Part shown: positions 13,827 to 22,139 of the stretch, piece by piece | How positions within the stretch are numbered: the stretch's first letter is position 1 | Layout: each line of letters opens with the position of its first letter | DNA from: CAZKVJ01 sp964556225 | GTDB taxonomy: Bacteria > Actinomycetota > Acidimicrobiia > Acidimicrobiales > Ilumatobacteraceae | NCBI GenBank assembly: GCA_964556225.1 | Contig: CAZKVJ010000001.1 | Location: forward strand, 62,001-126,000 | Direction: 5' to 3' | Length of the DNA stretch: 64,000 bases | The notes under the pieces: generated by a model | The model's input: the letters and a program-made list of their open reading frames with translations, nothing else | Told to the model about the DNA's origin: nothing | Databases searched by the model: none | Program-made: the position numbers and the translations under genes

Positions 13827-16133
13827 ATGAACGCGGGACCGCCCGGCCGTCGCGCCCCGACTACTCTCCACAGCGGTGCCGCCCCCCCAGCTCTGCCCCC
13901 GCGACCGTCGCGACGCGGTCCCGACATCACGCGCCGCCGGAGCCGGCCGCGAAGGTGCAGATCCCGTGGGCCCGCCCCGGCCTGGTCGAGCGACGTGCGC
14001 TCGTGGAGCGGATCGCCGCCAGCGTGGCCCAGGTCATCGAGGTCGTCGCCCCCTGCGGGCTACGGGAAGACGACGGTGCTGTCGCAGTGGGCGGCCGGCG
14101 TCGACGTGCCGCTCGCGTGGGCCTCGCTGGACGAGGCGGACAACGACCCCGCCCACCTGCTCGAGTCGCTCGGCGAGGCGCTGCGGGCGATCCGCCCGAT
14201 CGACCCCGAGGTAGCCCAGACGCTCGCCCGGCCCGTCCTGCGACCCAGCGAAGGTGTCGGAACCCTTCTGCGGGCGATGGGCTCGGACCCGTACGTGCTG
14301 GTCATCGACAACGTCGAGGCGATCACGAGCACGGCAGCCAGCCAGATGCTGGCGGAGGTCGTCACGAAGCTCCCCGTGACCGCTCGCCTCGCACTCGCGT
14401 CGCGTGCCGAGCCCCCACTCCCCACCGCCCGGCTGCGAGCAAGTGGTCAGGTCCTCGAGATCCGCGCCCACGACCTCGCGATGGGCCGGGCCGACGCGGC
14501 TGCGCTCCTCGAGGGTGCGGGCGTGACGGCCACGAGTGACGAGCAGCTCGACGAGCTCGTCGAGCACAGCGAGGGCTGGCCCGCCGGGCTGTACCTCGCG
14601 GCGCTCGCGCTGCGCGGCGATGGCGTCCCGGGTGGACCCGCCGTCTCGTTCGGGGGTGACGACCGAGCCGTCACGGATTACCTCCGGTCGGAGGTCCTCG
14701 CTCGGCTGGCGCCCGAGGTCGTCACCTTCCTCCTCCGAACATCGGTCCTCGACCGGATGAGCGGCGCGCTGTGCGACCACGTGCTGGGCCGATCCGGCTC
14801 GGCGGCGCTGCTGGAGTCGCTGGAGCGCTCGAACCTGCTCATCATCCCGCTCGATCGGCGGCGGGAGTGGTACCGCTACCACCGCCTCCTGCGCGAGATG
14901 CTCGCCAACGAGCTGCGCCGCACGGAGCCCGCCGGCATCGCGGGACTGCACGCCCGGGCTGCTGCGTGGTTCGAGTCCGAGGGGCAGCTCGAAGCGGCGC
15001 TGAGCCACGCGCAGGCGGGCGAGGACATCGAGCGAGCCGCACGCCTGCTGGTGCTGCACGGCCCGATCGCCTATTCGACCGGGCGGATGGACACCATCCG
15101 AAGGTGGCTCGCGTGGTTCGACACGGGCGACCGGGTGTCCCGGCACCCGGAGGTCGCGGCCCTCGCGGCGATCTTCGAGGCATTGCTGGCGGAGCCGGCG
15201 GCAGCCGAGCGATGGGCGAAGACCGCGACGCGTGACGTTGGGCGCAGCGCGCGTGCCGACGACAGGGACGTCGCCCGTCTGCTCCGGGTCATGGATGCCG
15301 TGCTCTGCCAGTCGGGTGTGGAACAGATGCGGATCGACGCCGAGGCGGCGGCCGCGACGCTCGGCTCCGGCGTCCCGCTGAGGGCCGCCGCCCACCTGTT
15401 CAGCGGCGTCGCCGCCGTGCTGGCCGGCACTCCCAACGAAGCCGACCGCCAGCTCGTGCTGGCGATCGACGTCGGACGGGGGTTCTCGGCCTCCTCCACC
15501 GTCGACGCTGCGCTGGCACTGCGGGCCGTGATCGCGATCGACCGTCAGGACTGGTGCTCGGCCGCAGCGCACAGCGCCGACGCCCTGGCCGGCCTGCCGA
15601 GCAGTGGGGCCGAGGGGAACGTCGCCGGGCTCATCGTCCACGCCGTGGCGGCCCGAGTGGCGGCGCACAGCGGCGCCGTCCATGCGGGTCAGACTCACCT
15701 GACGAGAGCCACACGGCTGCGCTCGCTGTGCACCTACGTGGTGCCGTGGACCGCTCACCACCTGGTGCAGCTCTGCCACGCTCACCTCGAGCTCGGCGAT
15801 CCTGCGGGCGCACGGTTGGTCGTTCGCCAGATCGAGGAGATCCTGCTGATCCGGCCCGACCTCGGGGTGGTGCACGGCATGGTCGAGGCGGTCAAGGCGC
15901 GACTGCACACGATGTGGTCGACATCGCCGGGCGCGTCGTCGCTGACGACGGCGGAGCTGCGCCTCCTCCCCTACCTGGCCACCCACCTGTCCTTCCCCGA
16001 GATCGGCGAGCAGCTCTTCCTCTCCCGGCACACCATCAAGACCCAGGCCATGTCCGTCTATCGGAAGGTCGGTGCGTCCTCGCGCAGCGAGGCAGTGGAG
16101 CGTCTGCACGAGCTGGGCTTGCTCGGCCCATGA
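13827..16133 (+). CDS. MalT-type LuxR regulator (LAL-like), frameshifted near the N-terminus
   Basis: Large ATP-dependent activator: P-loop NTPase, helical middle, and a C-terminal LuxR helix-turn-helix (LSFPEIGEQLFLSRHTIKTQ and VYRKVGASSRSEAVERL). The frame from 14055 on is normal, beginning in the Walker A AGYGKTTVLSQW. The expected sequence just upstream (QIPWARPGLVERRALVERI ... VVAP) is present but one frame away, so one extra base, probably T14054, splits the gene. The native start is therefore uncertain; the frame used here gives Arg/Pro-rich nonsense before 14055. It is a pseudogene, a programmed shift or a sequence error. Its stop overlaps the next ATG (ATGA). Confidence 0.75.
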   Translation: MNAGPPGRRAPTTLHSGAAPPALPPRPSRRGPDITRRRSRPRRCRSRGPAPAWSSDVRSWSGSPPAWPRSSRSSPPAGYGKTTVLSQWAAGVDVPLAWASLDEADNDPAHLLESLGEALRAIRPIDPEVAQTLARPVLRPSEGVGTLLRAMGSDPYVLVIDNVEAITSTAASQMLAEVVTKLPVTARLALASRAEPPLPTARLRASGQVLEIRAHDLAMGRADAAALLEGAGVTATSDEQLDELVEHSEGWPAGLYLAALALRGDGVPGGPAVSFGGDDRAVTDYLRSEVLARLAPEVVTFLLRTSVLDRMSGALCDHVLGRSGSAALLESLERSNLLIIPLDRRREWYRYHRLLREMLANELRRTEPAGIAGLHARAAAWFESEGQLEAALSHAQAGEDIERAARLLVLHGPIAYSTGRMDTIRRWLAWFDTGDRVSRHPEVAALAAIFEALLAEPAAAERWAKTATRDVGRSARADDRDVARLLRVMDAVLCQSGVEQMRIDAEAAAATLGSGVPLRAAAHLFSGVAAVLAGTPNEADRQLVLAIDVGRGFSASSTVDAALALRAVIAIDRQDWCSAAAHSADALAGLPSSGAEGNVAGLIVHAVAARVAAHSGAVHAGQTHLTRATRLRSLCTYVVPWTAHHLVQLCHAHLELGDPAGARLVVRQIEEILLIRPDLGVVHGMVEAVKARLHTMWSTSPGASSLTTAELRLLPYLATHLSFPEIGEQLFLSRHTIKTQAMSVYRKVGASSRSEAVERLHELGLLGP

Positions 16134-16513
16134 TCCCGACGGTGCGCCGCCGCCGGTTCGTCGCCACGGCCGCGCTGGCGGCGCTGGCGGTCCTCGTCGC
16201 TTGCGGCGCCGGCACGCCGTCCGTGGGCGCCGAGCGGCCCACCCGCGCGACCACGAACAGCTCCCCCACGACCGTCGCCACCGTCGTCATCGACGCGTTC
16301 GTCTACCTCATGCCAGAGACGGTGCGCGCCGGCGAACCGATCACGGTGCGCAACGACGACCATGCCGACCACACGCTGACCGCCGACGACGGGTCGTTCT
16401 CGGTGTTCGTCGCCGGTGACGACAGCGCCACGCTGGTCGTGACGGCACCGGGGACGTACCCCTTCTACTGCCGGGTGCACCCCGACATGCGCGGCGTGCT
16501 CCAGGTGGTTTGA
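16130..16513 (+). CDS. Cupredoxin-domain lipoprotein, copy B
   Basis: 127 aa, starting in the ATGA overlap with the LuxR gene, so translation is coupled. Twin-Arg-like MIPTVRRRRF precedes a hydrophobic stretch and lipobox LVAC (Cys25). The cupredoxin domain keeps His81, Cys114, His117 and Met120 (YCRVHPDM) at the same residue numbers as copy A. The central VRNDDxxxHTxTADDGSFxV is shared by both, but linkers and signal peptides differ. It is a probable extracellular copper or electron-transfer protein. Confidence 0.83.
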   Translation: MIPTVRRRRFVATAALAALAVLVACGAGTPSVGAERPTRATTNSSPTTVATVVIDAFVYLMPETVRAGEPITVRNDDHADHTLTADDGSFSVFVAGDDSATLVVTAPGTYPFYCRVHPDMRGVLQVV

Positions 16514-16530
16514 GCCACCGCGACGGAGCG

Positions 16531-16920
16531 CTACGACAGTGCTTGGGCCTTGAGGCGCTGGAACTCGGCCTCGTCGATGACGCCCTTGGCCTTCAGGTCG
16601 GCCAGCTTGGCGAGCTCGTCGGCGGTGCTGGTGCCCGCCGTCGCCTGCACGTACTGGCGGAACTGGGCCTCTTGCTCCTGCGCCTGGCGCATCGCGTGCT
16701 CCTGCATCTTGTGCCCGCGGGCGATCAGGTAGACGAAGACGCCGAGGAACGGGAGGAAGATGACGAAGATCGTCCACAGCGCCTTCCCCCACCCCGACAG
16801 GTCGGGGCTGCGGAAGATGTCGGCGAACACCGTGATCAGCAACCAGATCCAGATGAAGAACAAGACGAACCAGATCATGGACCAGAGGACCTGGCCGGTT
16901 CCCCACTCTGAGAGCAGCAT
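16531..16920 (-). CDS. Two-helix membrane protein with PLDc_N and SHOCT domains
   Basis: 129 aa. Two membrane helices (about 10-33 and 47-66) with the phospholipase-D N-terminal pattern WGKALWTIFVIFLPFLGVFVYLI, then a Gln/Glu-rich coil and a C-terminal SHOCT helix pair (ELAKLADLKAKGVIDEAEF). This arrangement is common in actinobacteria; SHOCT is thought to mediate oligomerisation. AAGGAG upstream of the ATG supports the start. The role is unknown. It ends 17 bases from the convergent cupredoxin gene. Confidence 0.85.
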   Translation of the reverse strand: MLLSEWGTGQVLWSMIWFVLFFIWIWLLITVFADIFRSPDLSGWGKALWTIFVIFLPFLGVFVYLIARGHKMQEHAMRQAQEQEAQFRQYVQATAGTSTADELAKLADLKAKGVIDEAEFQRLKAQALS

Positions 16921-17043
16921 CGTTGACTCCTTCGTCGTCGGACGACCCGATCATGGATCGCGTCCCCGGTGAGCGTCATCGTACGGGACGGGTGATCCCG
17001 CCACCTGCGAACGAGGGGTGCGGGGGTGTTCCCTGGCTGGGAA

Positions 17044-17508
17044 TCAGCTGCTGGTGAGCTCTCGGAGGTCGGCGAGCACCACGTCGGCGTGGCCGGCGGG
17101 GTCGGTGACCTCGTACGCACGACGGATCGTGCCGGACGGGTCGACGAGGTAGCTGATGCGCTGGGCGAACGCGGCGAAGGGGTCGCCGGCCGGCCGCCCG
17201 GCTTGGTACACCTGGCCGACGGAGCGGTCGACGTCGGACAGCAGATGGAACGGGAAGTCGAACTTGTCCTTGAACGCCTTGTTCTCGGCCGGGGTATCGA
17301 ACGACAGGCCGTAGATCAGACAGCCGGCGGCATCGAACTCGCGGACCTGGTCACGCAGGCCCTTGGCCTGCAGCGTTCAACCAGGGGTGTCGGCCTTGGG
17401 GTACCACCACAGGAGCGCCCAGTGGCCGCTCATGTCGTCGAGCGACACGGGGTCGCCGTTCTCGTCGGGCAAGGTGAACCGAGGGGCCTTGGTGCCGGGT
17501 TCGAGCAT
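17044..17508 (-). CDS. Peroxiredoxin (Bcp/AhpE-like) with in-frame TGA at the peroxidatic position: probable selenoprotein
   Basis: 154 aa if TGA (17379-17377) is read as selenocysteine, residue 44. The frame is open on both sides and fully peroxiredoxin-like: APRFTLPDENGDPVSL, then WWYPKADTPG-U-T, LQAKGLRDQVREFDAAG, IYGLSFDTPAENKAF and SYLVDPSGTIRRAYEV. In homologues residue 44 is the catalytic Cys of the TPGCT motif. No resolving Cys stands five residues later, so it would work as a one-Sec enzyme with an external reductant. A foldable hairpin follows the TGA. It lies 27 bases after the glutamine-synthetase-like gene, probably in one operon. Standard gene callers would split or miss it. The alternative is a nonsense mutation exactly at the active site. 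Confidence 0.75.
17346..17385 (-). promoter_or_regulatory. Candidate bacterial SECIS hairpin
   Basis: On the minus strand, GCAGGCC (17371-17365) pairs perfectly with GGCCTGC (17361-17355) over loop AAG, just downstream of the TGA. An outer stem CCTGGT (17385-17380) with ACCAGG (17351-17346) encloses the TGA codon. The apical loop begins 12 bases after the TGA, somewhat closer than in the best-known elements, so SelB binding is not certain. Confidence 0.45.
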
Positions 17509-17535
17509 GCGTGCAACGTAGCCGCGTCGGGCGCG

Positions 17536-18912
17536 TCAGAGCTGCTCGAAGCCGCGGCGCAGCTCCCATTCCGTGACCGTGCGGTTGAACGCTGCCCACT
17601 CCTGCTTCGCGGTGTTCAGCAGGTGGTGGTGGACGTCGTCGCCGAGCGCGGCCCTCGCGATCTCCGAGGAGTCGAACAGCTCGATCGCCTCGACGATGTT
17701 CGACGGGATGTGGGCCAGGCCGTCGGCGTCGTACGCGTTGCCCTCGAACGCCGGCCCGGGGTCGATCCGGTGCTCGATGCCGTGCAGGCCGCCGATGATC
17801 GTGGCGGCGAAGGCGAGGTACGGGTTGGCGTCGGCGCCGGGGATGCGGGACTCCACGCGGTGACCGGCGCCGTGACCGACGCGTCGGAACCCGGTGGTCC
17901 GGTTGTCGTGGCCCCACGCAACCGCGGTGGGTGCCCAGGACCCAGGCTGGTAGCGCTTGTAGCTGTTCACGTACGGGGCGAACAGCAGCGCCATCTCGCG
18001 CGCCGTCGCCAGCAGCCCTCCGAGGTACCAGCGGAAGATGTCCGACGACCCGTGGGACTCGGCGTCCCACATCAGGGGCACCGTCGCGCTGTCGTCCCAC
18101 ACGCTGGAGTGGATGTGGCAGCTCGAGCCCACCTCGTCGATCGAGTACTTGGCCATGAACGTCACCGACCGGCCGTGCTGGTGGGCGATCTCCTTGGCGG
18201 CGTGCTTGTAGAGCGTGTTGCGGTCGGCCATCTCGACCGGAGTGGTGTACCGGAGGTTGATCTCGTGCTGACCGACGCCCGCCTCGCCCTTGGAGAACTC
18301 GACGGGAACCCCCGCGCCGTCGAGGCCGTTGCGGATCTGGCGGATCAGGTGCTCGTCGCGGCTGGTCCGAAGGATGTGGTAGTCCTGCACCACGTCACTG
18401 TCCGGGCGCAGCCCGCGATAGCCCTTGGCGGCGGCCTCCTCGTAGGTGTCGCGGAACAGGAAGAACTCCACCTCGGAGCCGACCATGACCGTTAACCCCA
18501 TCGCCCGGGCCCGCTCGACCTGGCGGTGCAGGATGGTCCTCGGCGCCACCTCGACCGGCTCGGCCGTCTCCACGTCTACGACGTCGCAGAAGACGAGCGC
18601 GGTCCGCTCGAGCCACGGTACGAGCCGCAGCGTGCTCACGTCCGGCACGCAGCGCACGTCCCCGTAGCCGGTCTCCCAGCTGGCGAAGCGGTAGCCGGGA
18701 AGCGGGTTCATGTCCACGTCGACGGCCAGCAGGTACTCGCAGGCCTCGATGCCCTCCCCCGCCCCGACGTGGTCGAGCCAGAAGTGGCCGGTGACCCGCT
18801 TGCCGAGCAGGCGGCCGTGGAGATCGGGGAACACCACGAGGACCGTGTCGACGTCGCCCTCGTCGATGAGGTCGGCGAGCGCAGAGGGGCTGAGGATCCC
18901 TGGGGTGGTCAC
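17536..18912 (-). CDS. Glutamine synthetase-like gamma-glutamyl ligase (GlnA3/PuuA type)
   Basis: 458 aa. ATP-dependent ligase of the GS fold: N-terminal beta-grasp with FPDLHGRLLGKRVTGHFWLD, catalytic metal motifs VGSEVEFFLFRDTYEEA, GQHEINLRYTTPVEMADR, FMAKYSIDEVGSSCHIHSS and NSYKRYQPGSWAPTAVAWGH. It lacks the adenylylation loop pattern of GlnA1, and the length and motifs fit the gamma-glutamylation branch (polyamines or other amines). The GTG start overlaps the SDR stop (GTGA), so the two are coupled. The amine substrate is not readable. Confidence 0.85.
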   Translation of the reverse strand: MTTPGILSPSALADLIDEGDVDTVLVVFPDLHGRLLGKRVTGHFWLDHVGAGEGIEACEYLLAVDVDMNPLPGYRFASWETGYGDVRCVPDVSTLRLVPWLERTALVFCDVVDVETAEPVEVAPRTILHRQVERARAMGLTVMVGSEVEFFLFRDTYEEAAAKGYRGLRPDSDVVQDYHILRTSRDEHLIRQIRNGLDGAGVPVEFSKGEAGVGQHEINLRYTTPVEMADRNTLYKHAAKEIAHQHGRSVTFMAKYSIDEVGSSCHIHSSVWDDSATVPLMWDAESHGSSDIFRWYLGGLLATAREMALLFAPYVNSYKRYQPGSWAPTAVAWGHDNRTTGFRRVGHGAGHRVESRIPGADANPYLAFAATIIGGLHGIEHRIDPGPAFEGNAYDADGLAHIPSNIVEAIELFDSSEIARAALGDDVHHHLLNTAKQEWAAFNRTVTEWELRRGFEQL

Positions 18913-19685
18913 GGTGCCTCCGGGGTGGTGTAGGCGGCAGTGATGCCGCCGTCGATGATGAGCGACTGGCCCGTCATGTACGACGAGTCGTCGCTGGCCA
19001 GGAACAGCGCCGCCCGGGCGATCTCGGCCGCCTCTCCGAAGCGGGCCATCGGGATGTGCACGAGGCGCCGCTGGCGGCGATCCTCGTCGGCCAGGAACTT
19101 GGCGAGCAGCGGGGTGAGCACCGGCCCGGGGCACAGCGCGTTCGCCCGGATCCCCTGCCGGGCGTAGATGACGGCGATCTCCCTGGTCATGGCCAGCACG
19201 GCGCCCTTGCTGGTGGTGTAGGCGAGCTGCGGGGTGGCCGCGCCGACGTGAGCGACGAACGACGCCACGTTCACGATGGAGCCGCCGCCGGAGTCGAGCA
19301 TCGCCGGGATGCCGTGCCGGCAGCACAGGAACACGCCCTTCACGTTCACGTCCATCGTGCGGTCCCACGTCGCGACGGGCGTCGTCTCCGGGTCGCCGTC
19401 GTCGGCAGGGCTGATGCCGGCGTTGTTGTACAGGACGTGGAGGCCCCCGAAGTGGCGCACGGCGTGATGGATGGCGGCGACGACGGAGGCCTCGTCCACG
19501 ACGTCACAGGCCACGAACGACGCCTCACTGCCGCCGGCTGCGATGGCGTCGACGGCGTCGCTGCCGTCGACGACGTCGGCGATCACGACGCGTGCTCCCT
19601 CGGCGGCGAACAGCTCCGCAGCGGCACGGCCCAGGCCCTGCGCCGCCCCGGTGATGAGGGCCACCTTGCCGTCCAACCGCCCCAT
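18909..19685 (-). CDS. Short-chain dehydrogenase/reductase
   Basis: 258 aa, classical SDR. Cofactor motif TGAAQGLGRAAAELFAAEGA, Asp after VVIAD suggests NAD preference, NNAGIS, then catalytic Ser in VNVASFVAHVG with Tyr and Lys in AYTTSKGAVLAM, and C-terminal DDSSYMTGQSLIIDGGI. A strong ribosome site CAAGGAGG sits 5 bases before ATG. It is the first gene of the SDR, GS-like, peroxiredoxin operon. The substrate is unknown. Confidence 0.9.
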   Translation of the reverse strand: MGRLDGKVALITGAAQGLGRAAAELFAAEGARVVIADVVDGSDAVDAIAAGGSEASFVACDVVDEASVVAAIHHAVRHFGGLHVLYNNAGISPADDGDPETTPVATWDRTMDVNVKGVFLCCRHGIPAMLDSGGGSIVNVASFVAHVGAATPQLAYTTSKGAVLAMTREIAVIYARQGIRANALCPGPVLTPLLAKFLADEDRRQRRLVHIPMARFGEAAEIARAALFLASDDSSYMTGQSLIIDGGITAAYTTPEAP

Positions 19686-19834
19686 CGGATCCTCCTTGCC
19701 GGGGCTTGGACCACGGCGCCCCCATCATGGCGCGCGGGCGCCCGCTCCCTGACGGCTTCTTGACTCCCGAGCGCGCACCGGGCAGCCGATGTGGCTGGTG
19801 TCGACCCGACAGATCGTCGGAAGGAGGTGCGCGC

Positions 19835-20446
19835 GTGCGCCTGCTCGGGGCCAAGGCGGTGATCCACGTCGTCGGGGTCTTCGGGCTCCTCGGCGCAGGC
19901 ATCGCCGCGGCCGCCACGGGAGGGTTCGGGCCGCCGGCTGATCCGCCGTCGGCCGATCCACCGGGTGCCCGCGTCACCGTCACCTCCCTGGCGGAGCTCC
20001 CCGCCGTCCCGGCAACGGACACCACCGTCGCCGTGCTCCCTTGGACCGTTCCCGACGCGGTCGAGGCCGTCCTGGAGCCGTTGTCGAGCCCCGTGGCGAC
20101 CGCTGAGGTGGTGGGCGCCGGCACGGCGCCGACCACGTCCGGGCCCGAGGGCCCTCCGGGAGGATCCGCTACCCCGGCGACCGACCGTCCCGGCACGGTC
20201 CCATCGAACACCCCGGGGACCGCGACGCCACCGGCGACTGCGCCCCCACCGGTGGTCGCACCCCCGAGCGCTTCGACCTCGACCACCCCGCCGGCCAGCA
20301 CCACGACGTCGACCAGCACGACCACCACCACCACGACCGCCCCGCCGACCACCACGACGGCCGCGGTGGTGGACGAGCGCCACGACGGTCGCCACGACGA
20401 CCACGGCAAGGACCACAAGGACAAGGACCGGGACAGGGACCGGTAG
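19835..20446 (+). CDS. Exported Thr/Pro/Ser-rich protein with charged tail
   Basis: 203 aa. The GTG at 19835 follows AAGGAGG (19821-19827) with ideal spacing. The N-terminal hydrophobic segment (VIHVVGVFGLLGAGIAAAAT) is a signal peptide or anchor. The rest is low complexity: Pro/Ala/Thr-rich, then an uninterrupted Thr/Ser tract coded by ACC and ACG repeats, and a last segment of alternating His, Asp, Lys and Arg (HDDHGKDHKDKDRDRDR). It resembles a cell-wall-spanning stalk. No enzymatic domain is present. The His/Asp-rich tail could bind metal ions. Confidence 0.65.
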   Translation: MRLLGAKAVIHVVGVFGLLGAGIAAAATGGFGPPADPPSADPPGARVTVTSLAELPAVPATDTTVAVLPWTVPDAVEAVLEPLSSPVATAEVVGAGTAPTTSGPEGPPGGSATPATDRPGTVPSNTPGTATPPATAPPPVVAPPSASTSTTPPASTTTSTSTTTTTTTAPPTTTTAAVVDERHDGRHDDHGKDHKDKDRDRDR

Positions 20447-20469
20447 CCGGCGCCGCGTAGTCTCCGGCC

Positions 20470-21711
20470 ATGGCATGCCCCGGACGTCCCCGTGACGAGG
20501 TCCTGGCGGACCTCGACGCCATGAAGGCCCACGATGTGCGCTGGCGGGAGGGCCGGGCGCTCACGCTCGCCTACCACGCCGGTGACGACGTCGTGGCCCT
20601 CGCCGAGGAGGCCTACCGCCGCTACTCGAGCGAGAACGCGCTGAACACCGACGCCTTCCCGAGTCTGCGGCGGTTGCAGTCCGAGGTCGTCGACACGGTG
20701 CGTGGCTGGGTCAACGGCGACGAGAGCTCCGCCGGGTTCATGACCACCGGCGGGACCGAGAGCATCCTCATGGCCGTGAAGGCGGCCCGCGAGCGCGGCC
20801 GGCGGGAGCGGGGGGTGAGCCGGCCCAACGTCGTGGCGCCGGCCAGCGCGCACGCGGCGTTCGAGAAGGGCTGCTACTACTTCGGGCTCGAGAGCCGCCG
20901 CGTGCCCGTCGGGTCGGACTGGCGTGCCGACGTCGCGGCGATGGAGTCCGCCATCGACGACGACACCGTGCTGCTCGTCGGGTCGGCTCCCCAGTACCCG
21001 CAGGGGGTGATCGACCCGATCGCCGACATCGCTGCCCTCGCCGGCGAGCGTGGCATCAGCTGCCACGTCGACGCCTGCATGGGTGGGATCACGCTGGCGT
21101 ACCTGCGCCGCCTCGGCCACCACGTGCCACCGTGGGGCTTCGAGGTGCCCGGCGTGACCTCCATCTCCGTCGACCTGCACAAGTACGGGTACACCGCCAA
21201 GGGCGCCTCGGTCGTGATCCACCGGACCAAGGTGCTGCGCGGCTACCAGACGTTCGTCACCGACAACTGGCTCGGCGGGCTGTACGGCTCGTCGGGGATC
21301 CTGGGCACCAAGTCCGGCGGGGCGATGGCCGCCGCCTGGGCGGTCATCCAGTACCTCGGCGACGACGGGTACATGCGCCTCACCGCAGCGGCGCGCCAGG
21401 CGACCGAGGAGCTGGTGGCCGCGATCATGGCTCGACCGGAGCTGGCGCTGCGGGCCGCACCAGACGCCACGCTGCTGGCCTTCGGTGCGGCGGATCCGGA
21501 ACGGCTCGACATCTTCGCCGTGGCCGACGCGCTCTGGCGGCGGGGCTGGTACCTCGATCGCCAGGGTCCTCCCCCGTCGCTGCACTGCACGGTCAACGCA
21601 GTCCACGCCGGCCGCATCGGCGAGCTGGTGTCCGATCTGGACGACTCGATCGCCGAGGTGCTGGCGAACGCGGATCGAGGCGGACAGGGGGCGTACGGGA
21701 CCGTCGAATGA
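20470..21711 (+). CDS. PLP-dependent group II decarboxylase / sphingosine-1-phosphate lyase-like
   Basis: 413 aa. Motifs: YRRYSSENALNTDAFPSLRR, GFMTTGGTESILMAVKAARE, PASAHAAFEKGCYYFG, CHVDACMGG and the PLP-binding lysine in SVDLHKYGYTAKGASVV. This pattern is that of dihydrosphingosine-phosphate lyase-like enzymes, which cleave a phosphorylated amino alcohol, and not that of glutamate decarboxylase. It begins 23 bases after the Thr-rich protein gene. The true substrate in this organism is unknown; phosphoethanolamine-type products are possible. Confidence 0.85.
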   Translation: MACPGRPRDEVLADLDAMKAHDVRWREGRALTLAYHAGDDVVALAEEAYRRYSSENALNTDAFPSLRRLQSEVVDTVRGWVNGDESSAGFMTTGGTESILMAVKAARERGRRERGVSRPNVVAPASAHAAFEKGCYYFGLESRRVPVGSDWRADVAAMESAIDDDTVLLVGSAPQYPQGVIDPIADIAALAGERGISCHVDACMGGITLAYLRRLGHHVPPWGFEVPGVTSISVDLHKYGYTAKGASVVIHRTKVLRGYQTFVTDNWLGGLYGSSGILGTKSGGAMAAAWAVIQYLGDDGYMRLTAAARQATEELVAAIMARPELALRAAPDATLLAFGAADPERLDIFAVADALWRRGWYLDRQGPPPSLHCTVNAVHAGRIGELVSDLDDSIAEVLANADRGGQGAYGTVE

Positions 21712-21725
21712 CGCGTGGCGCGGAA

Positions 21726-21754
21726 TTGACCGCGTGATCAGTTCTGTGTACGGT
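21726..21754 (+). promoter_or_regulatory. Consensus-like promoter of whiB
   Basis: TTGACC (21726-21731), an exact 17-base spacer, and TACGGT (21749-21754). It lies 45 bases upstream of the WhiB ATG at 21799. It is the best sigma70-type promoter match noticed in the window. Confidence 0.65.
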
Positions 21755-21798
21755 GCGGGTGCTGTGTGAGGGGCGCACGCGAGACGACGGGGGGTCGG

Positions 21799-22101
21799 AT
21801 GGCAGCGATCGAGTTCTCGGTCCGTCGAGAGGGTGACGACTCCTGGATGCGCTATGCCGCCTGTCGTGGGCTCTCGCAGCTCTTCTTCCCGCCGCAGGCC
21901 GAACGCCCCCAGGCTCGTGAGCGCCGCGAGCTCACCGCCAAGCTCGTGTGCGCGGCGTGCAGCGTCCAGCTGTCCTGCCGGGAGTACGCCCGCGCCAACC
22001 ACGAGTACGGCCTGTGGGGTGGCGAGTCAGAGGACGAGCGCCACGCGGCGGGCTACCGGCTGATCGCCCCCATCGGCGTGCGGGCCCGCACCGCGGGGTA
22101 G
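21799..22101 (+). CDS. WhiB-family iron-sulfur transcriptional regulator
   Basis: 100 aa. Four conserved cysteines bind a [4Fe-4S] cluster: Cys22, then Cys51, Cys54 and Cys60 in CAACSVQLSC. The following turn GLWGGESEDERH is the family hallmark that contacts the sigma factor. An upstream in-frame GTG at 21766 would add 11 residues without similarity. A strong promoter precedes it. WhiB proteins act in redox sensing, development and drug resistance; which paralogue this is cannot be told. Confidence 0.93.
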   Translation: MAAIEFSVRREGDDSWMRYAACRGLSQLFFPPQAERPQARERRELTAKLVCAACSVQLSCREYARANHEYGLWGGESEDERHAAGYRLIAPIGVRARTAG

Positions 22102-22139
22102 TCCTTCCCGGTGGACCTCGGCCGCGCGAGCATCGCTGT

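Noticed and set aside
17377..17379. Reading the peroxiredoxin as a simple pseudogene
   Set aside because: The single TGA is precisely at the catalytic Cys, with full similarity on both sides; selenocysteine explains it better, though it is not proven.
17026..18495. Plus-strand open frame over the peroxiredoxin and GS-like genes
   Set aside because: Antisense shadow of strongly supported minus-strand genes.
20300..20360. ACC/ACG repeat as a microsatellite
   Set aside because: It codes for the Thr tract of an exported protein with signal peptide and good ribosome site.
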